Shown: positions 25,590 through 35,138, counted from the stretch's first letter. The stretch: DNA of 64,000 nt from Pseudomonas yamanorum (GCF_013386765.1 NZ_JACARE010000014.1:20844-84843); one strand, 5' to 3'. The notes: generated by a model not told the origin, from the letters alone. Made by a program: numbers and translations.

Positions 25590-26498
25590 TCAGGTGAGTT
25601 TTAACGCGCTGACAAAATCGAGGAACGCCCGCACCTTGGCCGCCGGCAAATGCCGCGACGGGTAGAAGGCATACAACGGGAAGCGCTCGTCGGGCCAGTC
25701 GGGAAACAGCTCGACCAACGCGCCGGATTCGAGCGCAGGCATAAGCCCGAGGTCGAGCATCTGCGCCACTGCATGCCCGTGTTCGCACACGCTGTACAAG
25801 GTCCCGGCATCGTTGACCACCAGCCGCCCGCTGGTGGCGACGTTGATCTGTTCGCCGGGCCGGTGGAATTCCCAGCCAAACGGTCGGCCGGTCTGGGAGT
25901 CGCGAAAATCGATGCACACGTGCTGGCCGTCTTCCAGGTCCAGCGGGTGTGAAGGGCGGCCATGGCGCTCGAGATAGGCCGGCGAGGCCAGGGTCAGCAC
26001 CCGCACTTCCATCAGCTGGCGCGCGATCAATGAGGAGGATTGCGGAATGCCAAAACGGATGGCCAGGTCAAAGCCATCCGCCACCAGGTCCCCGAGTTGA
26101 TCCCGGGTGTGCAGGTCCAGTTGCAGCTGCGGGTATTGGCTCATGAATTCGCCGAGCACCGGCCCCAGCACCAGCCGCGAAAAGTACGGGTCGATATTGA
26201 CCCGTAGCCGCCCGCGCACGGTCAGGGCGCTGTCGGCCGCGGAGCTGGCGGCCTCTTCCAGGCCGGCCAGCAGCGGGGCGATTTGCTGGTAGAAACGCCG
26301 GCCCTCGTCGGTCAATTGCACCGAGCGGGTGGTGCGGTCAAACAGGCGAATCCCCAGGCGTTTTTCCAGGCGCGAAATGGCCCGGCTGACCCCCGAAGGC
26401 GTCATCTCCAGGCTGTCGGCGGCGCGGGCAAAACTGCCGCTGTCGACCACGGCGGCCAGTACGCCCATGCCACCGGCCAGTCCTGGATCAAAACTCAT
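25590..26498 (-). CDS. LysR-family transcriptional regulator
   Basis: 302 aa. The HTH is VLAAVVDSGSFARAADSLEM then TPSGVSRAISRLEKRLGIRL. The effector domain carries VRGRLRVNIDPYFSRLVLGP and LADFGDLAIRFG-like VADGFDLAIRFGIPQS, typical of the DmlR/AaeR-like group. Lies downstream of, and on the same strand as, the SDR at 26556, 57 nt apart. Confidence 0.9.
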   Translation of the reverse strand: MSFDPGLAGGMGVLAAVVDSGSFARAADSLEMTPSGVSRAISRLEKRLGIRLFDRTTRSVQLTDEGRRFYQQIAPLLAGLEEAASSAADSALTVRGRLRVNIDPYFSRLVLGPVLGEFMSQYPQLQLDLHTRDQLGDLVADGFDLAIRFGIPQSSSLIARQLMEVRVLTLASPAYLERHGRPSHPLDLEDGQHVCIDFRDSQTGRPFGWEFHRPGEQINVATSGRLVVNDAGTLYSVCEHGHAVAQMLDLGLMPALESGALVELFPDWPDERFPLYAFYPSRHLPAAKVRAFLDFVSALKLT

Positions 26499-26555
26499 GG
26501 GTGATTGCCTGTCAGGTATCCGAAAGCATTGATGCTAGCGGAGAATCCGAGCGCG

Positions 26556-27314
26556 TTACAGAAACATCCCGCCCGACGCTTCGACTCGCTGCCCGGTGAT
26601 CCAGTTGCTGCCATCGGCCAGCAGGGTGGAGATCGCCCCGCCAATGTCATCCGGCAAGCCCGCGCGACCCAGGGCAGTGTTGTTGGCAACCATGGCGTTC
26701 ACGTCCGGGTTGTCGCGCACCGCGCCGCCGCTGAAGTCGGTGGCAATGGCGCCGGGGGCCAGGGTGTTGACGGTGATGCCACGGGCGCCCAATTCCTTGG
26801 CCTGGTAGCGGGTCAGCACTTCCACCGCGCCTTTCATCGAAGCGTAGGCCGAGTATCCCGGCAGGCTGAAGCGCGCCAGGCCGCTGGAGATGTTGATGAT
26901 GCGGCCACCGTCGCTGATCAGCGGCAGCAGTTTCTGGGTCAGGAAAAACGGGCCCTTGAAGTGGATCGCTACCAGTTGGTCGAACTGCGCTTCGGTGGTT
27001 TCGGCGAAGCTGGCGTGGGCGCCGATCCCGGCGTTGTTGATCAGGAAGTTGAAGTGCGCCTGGGCGAACACTTCCTGCAATACCGAACCGACCTGGGTGA
27101 TGAAGGCATCGAAGGTCGAACTCTGGCTGACATCCAGTTGCAGCATCGCGGCCTTGCCGCCCAGCGCCTCGACTTGGGCGACCACCGCCTGGGCTTCGTC
27201 CGCCGCGCTGTGGTACGTGCCGATGATGTCGACGCCTTGTGCCGCCAGGTGCAGCGCAGCGCTTTTGCCCAGGCCGCGGCTGGCGCCGGTGATCAGTGCG
27301 ATTTTACGGGTCAT
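26556..27314 (-). CDS. Short-chain dehydrogenase/reductase
   Basis: 252 aa classical SDR. TGASRGLGKSAALHLAAQG, INNAGIGAHA, catalytic Ser in IINISSGLARF, Tyr and Lys in YSAYASMKGAVEVL, and NTLAPGAIATDFSGG. The C-terminus, GLPDDIGGAISTLLADGSNW then ITGQRVEASGGMFL, is typical of FabG-like and 3-oxoacyl reductase-like enzymes. The start at 27314 (GAGGACTC upstream) is used; an in-frame start at 27371 adds 19 non-conserved residues. Divergent from the LysR at 27427. Confidence 0.9.
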   Translation of the reverse strand: MTRKIALITGASRGLGKSAALHLAAQGVDIIGTYHSAADEAQAVVAQVEALGGKAAMLQLDVSQSSTFDAFITQVGSVLQEVFAQAHFNFLINNAGIGAHASFAETTEAQFDQLVAIHFKGPFFLTQKLLPLISDGGRIINISSGLARFSLPGYSAYASMKGAVEVLTRYQAKELGARGITVNTLAPGAIATDFSGGAVRDNPDVNAMVANNTALGRAGLPDDIGGAISTLLADGSNWITGQRVEASGGMFL

Positions 27315-27426
27315 GGTTGAGTCCTCGGAGCGTGTGAGTGTTCGTGGGACTGAGTGTATTTGTCCGCCCATAACGTGATAAACAGAGCTATACCGGAATC
27401 ACTGGCCGGATAAGGCGAACAATCCC

Positions 27427-28398
27427 ATGAACAAACTTGAGCTGCTGCGCACCTTCGTGCGCGTCACCGAACTGTCGAGCTTCACCCAGGCGGGCGAGAG
27501 CCTGGGCCTGCCGCGCTCGACGGTGTCGGAGCATGTACAGGCGCTGGAAGAATTGCTGGGGGCGCGCCTGTTGCAGCGCACCACGCGCAAGGTCCAGGCG
27601 ACCCAGGATGGCCGCGTGCTGTACGAGCGCAGCAAGGATTTGCTGTCCCATATGGAAGAGCTGGAAGGCTTGTTTCGCCAGGATGAGGCGCAGTTGGCGG
27701 GGCGAATCCGGGTGGACATGCCCAACGTCATGGCCCGCGAACTGATCCTGCCGCGCCTGCCGGAATTCATGGACCTGCACCCGCTGATCGAGCTGGAAAT
27801 CAGCAGCACCGACCGCCAGGTTGATCTGCTGGCGGAGGGCTTCGACTGCGTATTGCGCGTGGGTGCACAGCCGGACCAGTCGGTGGTAGCCCGGTTGTTG
27901 TGCAGCATGCCGATGATCAACTGCGCCAGTGCTGCGTACCTGAAGCGCCATGGGGTACCCAAGACGCTCGCTGATTTGGCTCACCATCAACTGGTGCATT
28001 ACGTACGGCCGCTGGGCTCACGTTCGCCAGGGTTTGAATACGTGCAAGGCAACAAGGTGCACCGGCTTCCCATGGCCGGGCGCGTCACGGTCAACAGCAC
28101 CGACGCTTACCGGGCGGCGTGCATCGGTGGCTTTGGCCTGACCCAGGTGCCGGCCCTGGGCATTCACGATCAACTGGCCAGCGGCGAGTTGGTGGCGGTA
28201 CTGCCGGACTATCCGGCGCCGGCACTGGACGTGTCCCTGCTGTACGCGGGCCAACGGCATTTGCCGCTGCGGGTGCGAGTGTTCATGGACTGGCTGGCCG
28301 CCACCTTGCAGGCCGCGCTTAACGCCGGGCAGACAACTGCTGCGGCGCCAGGAACGCATCGTGGAAGTAATCCCGAAACGCCTGCATCGCCGGGGTGA
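27427..28398 (+). CDS. LysR-family transcriptional regulator with antisense-overlapping tail
   Basis: 323 aa, about 20-25 longer than usual. The HTH is MNKLELLRTFVRVTELSSFT then SLGLPRSTVSEHVQALEELL. The effector domain includes EISSTDRQVDLLAEGFDCVLR and GLGFG-like GGFGLTQVPALGIHD. The final 26 residues (from about AALNAGQTTAAAPG) read antisense across the 3' end of the convergent LysR gene (80-nt overlap). It is divergent from the SDR at 26556-27314, the likely target. Confidence 0.9.
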   Translation: MNKLELLRTFVRVTELSSFTQAGESLGLPRSTVSEHVQALEELLGARLLQRTTRKVQATQDGRVLYERSKDLLSHMEELEGLFRQDEAQLAGRIRVDMPNVMARELILPRLPEFMDLHPLIELEISSTDRQVDLLAEGFDCVLRVGAQPDQSVVARLLCSMPMINCASAAYLKRHGVPKTLADLAHHQLVHYVRPLGSRSPGFEYVQGNKVHRLPMAGRVTVNSTDAYRAACIGGFGLTQVPALGIHDQLASGELVAVLPDYPAPALDVSLLYAGQRHLPLRVRVFMDWLAATLQAALNAGQTTAAAPGTHRGSNPETPASPG

Positions 28399-29236
28399 AG
28401 TCACGCTCGCGGTGCCAGGCCAGGCCGACGCTCATGGGCGTGACCTTGTCCGTCACGCTCACGGTTTCGATGCGCTTGCCTTCCAGTGACCAGGGGCGAT
28501 GCACCAGGTCCGACAAAATCGCCACGCCGCTGCCGTTGGCGACCATGCTGCGCACCGCCTCCACCGAACTGGTGCGCAGCCGCACCCTGGGCGTTTGCCC
28601 GGCCTGTTCCCAATAGCGCATGGCGCTTTGTTCGGCTTCATCGACAGTGAGGAAAATGTACGGCTCCCGGGCCACGTCCGCGAGGCTGACGGCCGGGCGT
28701 TCGCACAACGGGTGATGGCTGGGCAGCCACAGGCGGCGCTCGGAGTTGAAGAGGATTTCCGAGACGATATCCGGGTGAGTGAGGTTGGCGGTGAGCACCA
28801 CGGCCATGTCGAACTGGCCGTTGAGCAGGCCGTGTTCGATGGCCTGGCGTTCCTGTTCGAAGACCTCGATGGTCACGTCCGGGTGCCAGTGTTCCATGCG
28901 CTGCAAGTGGTGCGGCAGGAAGTAGCCGAGCACGGTGTAGCTGGCCGCCACCCGCAGTACGCCGCTGGCGCGGTAGTCGGGCAACGGGCTGTTCAGGGCA
29001 TCGTCGACGCTGCGCACAATCACATAGGCGCGGTTCAGAAAATGTCGCCCGGCGTCGGTCAGGCTCATGCCTTGGGCCGAGCGCACAAACAACTGCGCGC
29101 CGAGCATCGCTTCCAGCTCCTTGATCGCGGTGGTCACCGCCGATTGGGAGATGTTCAGGTGAATCGCCGCCTGGGAGATCTGGCCGATTTCGGCGGTGGC
29201 GACGAAGTAACGGATTTGGCGCAGGGTCAGGGACAT
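28319..29236 (-). CDS. LysR-family regulator of the pxp operon
   Basis: 305 aa. HTH MSLTLRQIRYFVATAEIGQI then LNISQSAVTTAIKELEAMLG. The effector domain has GVLRVAASYTVLGYFLPHHL and PWSLEGKRIETVSVTDKV. Start at 29236 is set by the MSLTLRQ motif; 54 residues of possible extension to 29398 would run into the pxpA gene and look non-coding. It divergently flanks pxpA, 106 nt apart, so it probably regulates that operon. Confidence 0.9.
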   Translation of the reverse strand: MSLTLRQIRYFVATAEIGQISQAAIHLNISQSAVTTAIKELEAMLGAQLFVRSAQGMSLTDAGRHFLNRAYVIVRSVDDALNSPLPDYRASGVLRVAASYTVLGYFLPHHLQRMEHWHPDVTIEVFEQERQAIEHGLLNGQFDMAVVLTANLTHPDIVSEILFNSERRLWLPSHHPLCERPAVSLADVAREPYIFLTVDEAEQSAMRYWEQAGQTPRVRLRTSSVEAVRSMVANGSGVAILSDLVHRPWSLEGKRIETVSVTDKVTPMSVGLAWHRERDFTPAMQAFRDYFHDAFLAPQQLSARR

Positions 29237-29243
29237 GTCGGGT

Positions 29244-29280
29244 ATCTGATTTTCAGAAGATGACCCATCTGATAATAGAT
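29244..29280. promoter_or_regulatory. Candidate LysR sites in the pxp divergent region
   Basis: TCTGATTTTCAGA is a 5-bp-arm dyad (29245-29257), and ATCTGATAATAGAT (29267-29280) is ATCT-N6-AGAT with T-N11-A spacing. ATCTGAT itself repeats with a 23-bp period (29244, 29267). These suit a LysR tetramer near the LysR start codon. Confidence 0.45.
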
Positions 29281-29342
29281 CTTCCCAAGGGGTCAAGCCG
29301 CAGCCTAATTTCCATGGCATGAACTTCAACGGAGCGACCCCG

Positions 29343-30101
29343 ATGCAGGCAGTGGATTTCAACTCAGACATGGGCGAAGGCTTCGGCCCCTGGACCATCG
29401 GCGACGGCGTCGACAGTGAACTGATGGCCTACATCAGCTCGGCCAATATCGCCACCGGCTTCCACGCCGGCGACCCGGGCACCATGCGCCGTACCGTCGA
29501 GCGCGCCAAGCAGTTGGGCGTGGCGATTGGTGCACACCCGGGCTTTCGTGACCTGGTGGGTTTTGGCCGTCGCCACATCAATGCCCCGGCCCAGGAACTG
29601 GTGGACGACATGCTCTATCAGCTCGGCGCCCTGCGGGAAATCGCCCGGGCCCAGGGCCTGACGCTGCAACACATCAAACCCCACGGCGCGCTCTACATGC
29701 ACTTGGCCCGGGACGAAGAGGCGGCACGCTTGCTGGTGGAAAACCTGCAACGGCTGGAGCCCACGTTGTTGCTGTATTGCATGCCCAATTCGGTGATCTG
29801 GCGGATCGCCAAGGAACTGGGCCAGCCGGTGGTGCGGGAGTTTTACGCCGACCGTGAGTACGATCTGTCGGGCTCCATCGTGTTTACCCGCAATGTGCGG
29901 GCGCTGGACCCTGCGACGGTGGCGGCGCGGGTGCTGCGGGCGTGTCAGACCGGGCTGGTGCGTACCGTCGAAGGGGAAGACCTGTTTATCGAATTCGATT
30001 CCATCTGCCTGCACAGCGACACCCCCGGCGCCCTTGAATTGGTGGAAGCCACCCGTGAAGCGCTGGACCAGGCGGGGATTGAAGTGCACACACCTCGCTG
30101 A
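29343..30101 (+). CDS. pxpA: 5-oxoprolinase subunit A (LamB/YcsF family)
   Basis: 252 aa. [19 protein letters not shown], the family opening, then [35 protein letters not shown] and [14 protein letters not shown]. With PxpB and PxpC it cleaves 5-oxo-L-proline to glutamate with ATP; related subunit sets act on other lactams or in urea-type carboxylation. ATG at 29343 is chosen for GGAG upstream. First of three genes. Confidence 0.92.
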   Translation: MQAVDFNSDMGEGFGPWTIGDGVDSELMAYISSANIATGFHAGDPGTMRRTVERAKQLGVAIGAHPGFRDLVGFGRRHINAPAQELVDDMLYQLGALREIARAQGLTLQHIKPHGALYMHLARDEEAARLLVENLQRLEPTLLLYCMPNSVIWRIAKELGQPVVREFYADREYDLSGSIVFTRNVRALDPATVAARVLRACQTGLVRTVEGEDLFIEFDSICLHSDTPGALELVEATREALDQAGIEVHTPR

Positions 30102-30177
30102 CCGACACCGGTGCCCAGACACCGGGTCTGACTGATTTTTTGCCTGCCTTTCTACAATGATTCCAAGAGGAACAGAC

Positions 30178-31056
30178 ATGGCCGAATCTTCCCCGATCCG
30201 CTACAGCTTTGGCGGTGATGAGCACCTGTTTGCCGAGGTCAGCGAGAGCATGTCCCTGGAGGCTTTCTTCAAGGGCATGGCCGTCACCCGCGCGGTGGAG
30301 CGCCTGGCCCTGGACGGTGTGCTGGACGTGTGCCTGGCGAATGCCTCGTTCCAGATCCGCTTCGACCCGGACCGCATCGCGCCCCATGTGCTGCTCGACG
30401 CGGTGCAAAGCGCCGAAGCCCAGGCTGTGGCCGAACGCACCTTGCACACCCGCATCATCGAAATCCCGGTGCTGTACAACGACCCCTGGACCCATGAAAC
30501 CTTGATGCGCTTTCGCGACCGTCATCAAGACCCCACCGGTACCGACCTGGAGTACGCAGCGCGGATCAACGGCCTGGCGGATGTGGAGGCGTTTATTGCG
30601 GCCCACAGTGGCGCGCCGTGGTTTGTCTCGATGGTGGGGTTTGTGGCGGGCCTGCCGTTCATGTTCCAGATGGTGGAGCGCGAGCGGCAGTTGCAGGTGC
30701 CCAAGTACCTGCGCCCGCGCACCGACACGCCAAAACTGACCCTCGGCCACGGCGGTTGCTTCGGCTGTATCTACTCGGTACGCGGCGCTGGCGGTTACCA
30801 GATGTTCGGCGTCACCCCGGCACCGATCTACGACCCTCAGCAGCAGTTGGCGTACCTCAAGGAACACATGGTGTTCTTCCGCCCGGGCGACATCGTGCAA
30901 TTCAAACCCATGGACCGCGACGCCTATGACCTGGCCGTGGCAGAAGTGGACGCGGGGCGTTTCGACCTGCGCATCCGCCCGGTGGAATTTTCCCTCGACG
31001 CCTTTCTCGCCGACCCCATCGGTTATCCGAAAACCCTGCAGGAGGCGCTGGCATGA
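30178..31056 (+). CDS. pxpB: 5-oxoprolinase subunit B-like protein (KipI / AHS1 family), divergent
   Basis: 292 aa, longer than usual (about 220-240). IRYSFGGDEHLFAEVSE at the start, and TLHTRIIEIPVLYND as in the family. SMVGFVAGLPFMFQMVERER replaces the common FSPGFPYLGGLD-like text, and HGGCFGCIYSVRGAGGYQMF replaces the usual GSVGIAGNQTGIYPxxSPGGW. The GGCFGC pair of cysteines is unusual and the extra N-terminal part is not in short family members. Start at 30178 is set by AAGAGGAA. Spaced 76 nt from pxpA; its stop overlaps the pxpC start by 4 nt. Confidence 0.85.
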   Translation: MAESSPIRYSFGGDEHLFAEVSESMSLEAFFKGMAVTRAVERLALDGVLDVCLANASFQIRFDPDRIAPHVLLDAVQSAEAQAVAERTLHTRIIEIPVLYNDPWTHETLMRFRDRHQDPTGTDLEYAARINGLADVEAFIAAHSGAPWFVSMVGFVAGLPFMFQMVERERQLQVPKYLRPRTDTPKLTLGHGGCFGCIYSVRGAGGYQMFGVTPAPIYDPQQQLAYLKEHMVFFRPGDIVQFKPMDRDAYDLAVAEVDAGRFDLRIRPVEFSLDAFLADPIGYPKTLQEALA

Positions 31057-32027
31057 TCAAGGTACTCAAACCCGGCCTCGCCACCTCGGTGCAGGACCTT
31101 GGCCGTGAAGGTTATTACCACCTGGGCATCCCGCCGTCCGGCGCGCTGGACCAATACGCGTTGAGCGCGGCCAACCACCTGGTGGGCAACCCGGCCGGCG
31201 CCGCCGGTCTGGAATGCACGTTGATCGGGCCGGAGCTGGAATTTCAGCAGGACGCCCTGGTGGCGTTGTGCGGCGCCTTGATGTCGCCGCGCCTGGACGG
31301 TGTGGTGGTGCATCAGGACACCGCGTTTCAAGTGCGTGCCGGGCAAGTATTGCGCTTCGAATTTCCCAAGGCCGGTGCGCGGACTTACCTGGCGGTGGCA
31401 GGTGGCATTGATGTGCCGCTGGTGTTGGGCAGCCGCTCTACTTACACCCTTGGCGCCTTGGGCGGTTTTCAGGGCCGGCGGTTGGTGGAGGGTGATGAGC
31501 TGCCCGTTGGCGAGGCCAGCGGCAAAGGCCGGGCGGGCAATAGCTTGCCCATGGCGTTGCGCCAATCGGTGGGCGGCGACGTGACGCTACGGGTGGTGCC
31601 GGGGTTGTATTACGAGCGACTGACGCCCGCAGCAAAAACCAGTTTCTTTGCCGAGCCCTGGACAGTCGGTTCGGAAGCGGACCGCATCGGCTATCGATTC
31701 AAGGGCGGCAGTGCCTTGAGTTTTCAGCCACGGGAGCAGCCGTTTGGGGCTGGCTCGGATCCGTCGAACATCGTCGACAGTTGCTACCCCATCGGCTCGA
31801 TCCAGGTGCCGGCCGGGCTGGAGCCGATCGTGCTGCATCGGGACGCGGTGTCGGGTGGCGGCTACGCGATGATTGGCACGGTGATCAGTGCCGATCTGGA
31901 CCTGATCGGGCAGATGCAGCCGAACCAGCGAGCGGGGTTTGTGGCGGTGACGCTGGAGCAAGCGCTGGAGGCGCGGCGGGTGTACAAGAAGCGGCTGAAG
32001 CTGATGGGCGGGTTGTTCAATAGCTGA
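31053..32027 (+). CDS. pxpC: 5-oxoprolinase subunit C (KipA / AHS2 family)
   Basis: 324 aa, the standard length. MIKVLKPGLATSVQDLGREG, YYHLGIPPSGALDQYALSAA, AAGLECTLIGPELEF, TYLAVAGGIDVPLVLGSRST, and GGYAMIGTVISADLDLIGQM are all family signature segments. Forms the heteromer with PxpB. Starts in an ATGA overlap with pxpB. Ends before a composite REPIN. Confidence 0.92.
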   Translation: MIKVLKPGLATSVQDLGREGYYHLGIPPSGALDQYALSAANHLVGNPAGAAGLECTLIGPELEFQQDALVALCGALMSPRLDGVVVHQDTAFQVRAGQVLRFEFPKAGARTYLAVAGGIDVPLVLGSRSTYTLGALGGFQGRRLVEGDELPVGEASGKGRAGNSLPMALRQSVGGDVTLRVVPGLYYERLTPAAKTSFFAEPWTVGSEADRIGYRFKGGSALSFQPREQPFGAGSDPSNIVDSCYPIGSIQVPAGLEPIVLHRDAVSGGGYAMIGTVISADLDLIGQMQPNQRAGFVAVTLEQALEARRVYKKRLKLMGGLFNS

Positions 32028-32044
32028 AAACACCGCCGAACCCA

Positions 32045-32165
32045 CTGTGAGAACTGGCTTGTGTGGGAGCTGGCTTGCCTGCGATAGCATCACCTTGGTG
32101 TAACTGATACACCGCGGCGCCTGCATCGCGGGCAAGCCCGGCTCCCACACAAGCCAGCTCCCACA
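32045..32165. repeat. Composite REP/REPIN block
   Basis: A degenerate arm GTGAGAACTGGCTTGTG, then a full REPIN from TGTGGGAGCTGGCTTGCCTG to GCTCCCACA, then an extra CAAGCCAGCTCCCACA. The block is a nested or duplicated REP arrangement between convergent genes. Confidence 0.85.
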
Positions 32166-32181
32166 TTTTCATCGGGTTGTG

Positions 32182-33798
32182 TCAGAACAACTTGGTAAAC
32201 AACCAGTACAAGCTACCCGACAGCAAAATCGCCGCCGGCAACGTCAGCACCCAGGCCATCAGCAAATTGCGGATGGTCTTCATCTGCAAACCCGCCCCGT
32301 TCGCCACCATGGTCCCGGCTACGCCCGACGACAGCACATGGGTGGTGGACACCGGCAAGCCATACATGTCCGCCGCGCCGATGGTCAGCATCGCCACCAT
32401 CTCCGCCGATGCGCCCTGGGCGTAGGTCAGGTGGGTCTTGCCGATCTTCTCGCCCACCGTCACCACGATACGTTTCCAGCCGACCATGGTCCCAAGGCCG
32501 AGGGCGATGGCCACGGCGATCTTGACCCACAACGGGATAAACCGCGTGGCGCTGTCAATCTGTTGCTTGAACAGTTGCAGCTTGTTCTGGGTGTCGGCGT
32601 CAAAGTTGCCGACCTTGCCCTTGTCCATCAGGCGAATGGTTTCGCTGGTCAGGTACATGTCGTTACGCACGTTGCCCACCGCTTCCACCGGTACGGCAGC
32701 GAGGGAGCCGTAGCTCTTCACTTCTTCGCCGATATGCCCGGTGATGGCGGCGAGGGCGGGCACCAGTTCCGGCGTGGCTTCCTTGGTGCGCACATAGGTC
32801 GACAAGGTGGCACGGGAATCGGCCGGTGCCAGTTGCGGGGCGCTTTTCACCAGGGCCGCCTGGGTGACTTCGGCCACGGCGGCGAACTGCAAGGACTCAC
32901 CGGCCGGCATGGTGCGGTTCAGCGCGTAGGCCATCGGCAGGGTGCCCACCAGGATCAACATGATCAGGCCCATGCCTTTCTGGCCGTCGTTGGAACCGTG
33001 GGCGAACGACACACCGGTGCAGGTGGCGATCAACATGCCACGAATCCACCAGGGCGGCGGGGTGTCGCCTTTTGGCGCCTTGTACAGTGCACGGTTTTTC
33101 ACGAAGGCCCGCAACGCCAGCAACAGCAAGGCGGCGAAGGCGAAGCCGATCAGTGGCGACAGCAGCAGTGCATAACCAATCTTGATCGCCTGGCCCCAGT
33201 CGACGCCGCTGGTGCCGTCACGCCCGTGCATCAATGCGTTGGCCACGCCGACGCCGATGATCGAACCGATCAGGGTGTGGGACGACGACGCCGGCAAACC
33301 CAGCCACCAGGTGCCGAGGTTCCACAGGATTGCGGCGATCAACAGCGCGAAGATCATCGCAAAACCGGCGGAGGAGCCGACCTGCAAAATCAACTCCACC
33401 GGCAGCAGCGCGATGATGCCGAACGCCACCGCGCCGCTGGACAGCAGCACCCCGAGGAAGTTGAAAAAGCCCGACCACACCACCGCGAAATGCGGCGGCA
33501 GCGAGTTGGTGTAGATCACCGTGGCCACGGCGTTGGCGGTGTCGTGGAAGCCGTTGACGAACTCGAAACCCAGGGCGATCAACAGCGCCACACCCAGCAG
33601 CAGGAACGGGGTCCAGGTGGTGACCACGGTGCCCAGTTCGTGCATGTCGTGCATCAGGCTGTAGGCGGTGAACAGCAGGCCCATGGCGAGTACGGCGAAG
33701 AAAATGATCACCGTCACAAGGCCGGGTTTCTTGTCCAGGCGCGGTTTGGGGTCGGTGGTGGCGGAGGCGGTGGAGGCGGTCAGGGAAGGGGTGGCCAT
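32182..33798 (-). CDS. Inorganic phosphate transporter, PiT family
   Basis: 538 aa with about ten hydrophobic segments. The PiT signature GFEFVNGFHDTANAVATVIY is near the N-terminus and its repeat IGVGVANALMHGRDG / GVSFAHGSNDGQKGMGLIML is in the second half. VAAWLVTLPA-like ending MAWVLTLPAAILLSG is typical. Low-affinity phosphate or sulfate uptake with metal or proton coupling at the inner membrane. Resembles E. coli PitA but is longer; symbol left blank because no regulator (phoU) is adjacent. Confidence 0.9.
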   Translation of the reverse strand: MATPSLTASTASATTDPKPRLDKKPGLVTVIIFFAVLAMGLLFTAYSLMHDMHELGTVVTTWTPFLLLGVALLIALGFEFVNGFHDTANAVATVIYTNSLPPHFAVVWSGFFNFLGVLLSSGAVAFGIIALLPVELILQVGSSAGFAMIFALLIAAILWNLGTWWLGLPASSSHTLIGSIIGVGVANALMHGRDGTSGVDWGQAIKIGYALLLSPLIGFAFAALLLLALRAFVKNRALYKAPKGDTPPPWWIRGMLIATCTGVSFAHGSNDGQKGMGLIMLILVGTLPMAYALNRTMPAGESLQFAAVAEVTQAALVKSAPQLAPADSRATLSTYVRTKEATPELVPALAAITGHIGEEVKSYGSLAAVPVEAVGNVRNDMYLTSETIRLMDKGKVGNFDADTQNKLQLFKQQIDSATRFIPLWVKIAVAIALGLGTMVGWKRIVVTVGEKIGKTHLTYAQGASAEMVAMLTIGAADMYGLPVSTTHVLSSGVAGTMVANGAGLQMKTIRNLLMAWVLTLPAAILLSGSLYWLFTKLF

Positions 33799-33925
33799 GC
33801 CGGAGCATCCAGTGTTGAGGAAGGATATCCGTCATGATCATTGCAAAATGTTACAGAGATGCTGCGGTAAATCAGTGTTTAAGGAATTGGGATTGCCGCC
33901 GGTCTACAAAACACCGCATATCAAA

Positions 33926-33997
33926 TGTGGGAGCTGGCAAGCCTGCGATAGCGGTGGTGACTGACACACCGCTATCGCAGGCAAGCCAGCTCCCACA
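33926..33997. repeat. REPIN
   Basis: TGTGGGAGCTGGCAAGCCTG (a transposed variant of the left arm), GCGATAGC inner arm, loop GGTGACTGACACACC and a right arm ending CAAGCCAGCTCCCACA. Lies between the ZntB stop and the phosphate-permease start. Confidence 0.9.
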
Positions 33998-34015
33998 TTT
34001 GATTGCATTTCAGCT

Positions 34016-35038
34016 CTAGTAATCCCCGCGCTTGCGAAACGCCCAGCGCCCGGCAATCAACGTGAACGTGGCCACCAGCGCCACCAGAATCCAGAAGCCC
34101 TCGGGGTCCGTAGAAAGCGGCACGCCACCCACGTTCATGCCAAAAAAACCGGCGATGATATTGATCGGCAGCGCCAGCACCGTGACCACCGTCAGGGTAA
34201 ACAGCGTGCGGTTGCTTTGCTCGTTGAGGTTGGCGGCGATCTCTTCCTGCAGCAGTTTGATCCGCTCCCCAAGCGCCGTCAGGTCGTTGATGATCAGCGC
34301 AAATTCCTCGGTGGATTTGCGCAATTCCTTAACGTCTTCCTTCTGCAACCATTGCGGTGGGCGGTTGAGCAGCCGCAGCAACGAGCCGGGCTCCAGTGCC
34401 AGCAGCCGTTGCAGGCGCACCAGCACCCGGCGCGCGGCGCCCAGTTCGGCACGGTTGGTGGACAGCCGCGACGACAGCAACTGATCTTCGATCTGGTCGA
34501 CGCTGAGGCTGGTCTTGCGCACGATCTGCGTCAGCACCTCGCCCTGGTCCCGCAGCAAATGCACCAGCAATTCCAGAGGCGAACGAAACTGCTCACCGGC
34601 CTTGACCGACGAGCGCAGCTTGTCCACCGAGTGCAGCGGTTGCAGGCGGGCGCTGACCAGCAGCCGGCTGCGGGCGCAGACCCACAAGGTGGAGATGTCG
34701 GAAGACACCATGCTGCTGAAGTTGAACACCACGTCGTTGACCACCGCCAGCAAGGCCGAGTCCACGTGTTCGATACGGGTGGAGCGCGAGCCTTCGTGCA
34801 AGGCTTCGAAGAACTCCGCCGGCAGTTCCAGGTGCGCCTGCATCCAGCGCTCGCAGGCGGCGTGGGCGAGGTTCAAATGCAGCCAGAGGAATTCTTCGGG
34901 GTCACCGGGTTGCTGCAAGGCCGCCAGGGCGGTGGCTGAGTCAATCTGCTCGCCCTTTTCACCGGGGCGAAAACGAAAACCGTAAAGCAAGCCAAACAGG
35001 TCAGGGTCCTGGTGGCCGTGGTCGATGCTGTGGTTCAT
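34016..35038 (-). CDS. zntB: Zinc transporter ZntB (CorA family)
   Basis: 340 aa. Long cytoplasmic domain with coiled-coil helices, then two C-terminal TM helices with the pore signature FFGMNVGGVPL. The GMN motif is intact. The N-terminal DLFGLLYGFRFRPGEKGEQI matches ZntB more than CorA. Transports zinc (originally described as efflux; later work supports uptake). Single gene on the minus strand. Confidence 0.88.
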   Translation of the reverse strand: MNHSIDHGHQDPDLFGLLYGFRFRPGEKGEQIDSATALAALQQPGDPEEFLWLHLNLAHAACERWMQAHLELPAEFFEALHEGSRSTRIEHVDSALLAVVNDVVFNFSSMVSSDISTLWVCARSRLLVSARLQPLHSVDKLRSSVKAGEQFRSPLELLVHLLRDQGEVLTQIVRKTSLSVDQIEDQLLSSRLSTNRAELGAARRVLVRLQRLLALEPGSLLRLLNRPPQWLQKEDVKELRKSTEEFALIINDLTALGERIKLLQEEIAANLNEQSNRTLFTLTVVTVLALPINIIAGFFGMNVGGVPLSTDPEGFWILVALVATFTLIAGRWAFRKRGDY

Positions 35039-35138
35039 GGAGGCTCGCAGGGAAAGTGCCTGTAGGAGATTTCACAGGTTCACTTGCGTGCATCATGGCG
35101 ACTGGATTTGACGGTTTTGTGACAGTTTGAGACAGGCG

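Noticed and set aside
32179..33837. 552-aa ORF on the plus strand opposite the phosphate permease
   Set aside because: Antisense to a clear PiT gene, His/Gln/Arg-rich low-complexity translation with no family signature; typical shadow of GC-rich coding DNA.
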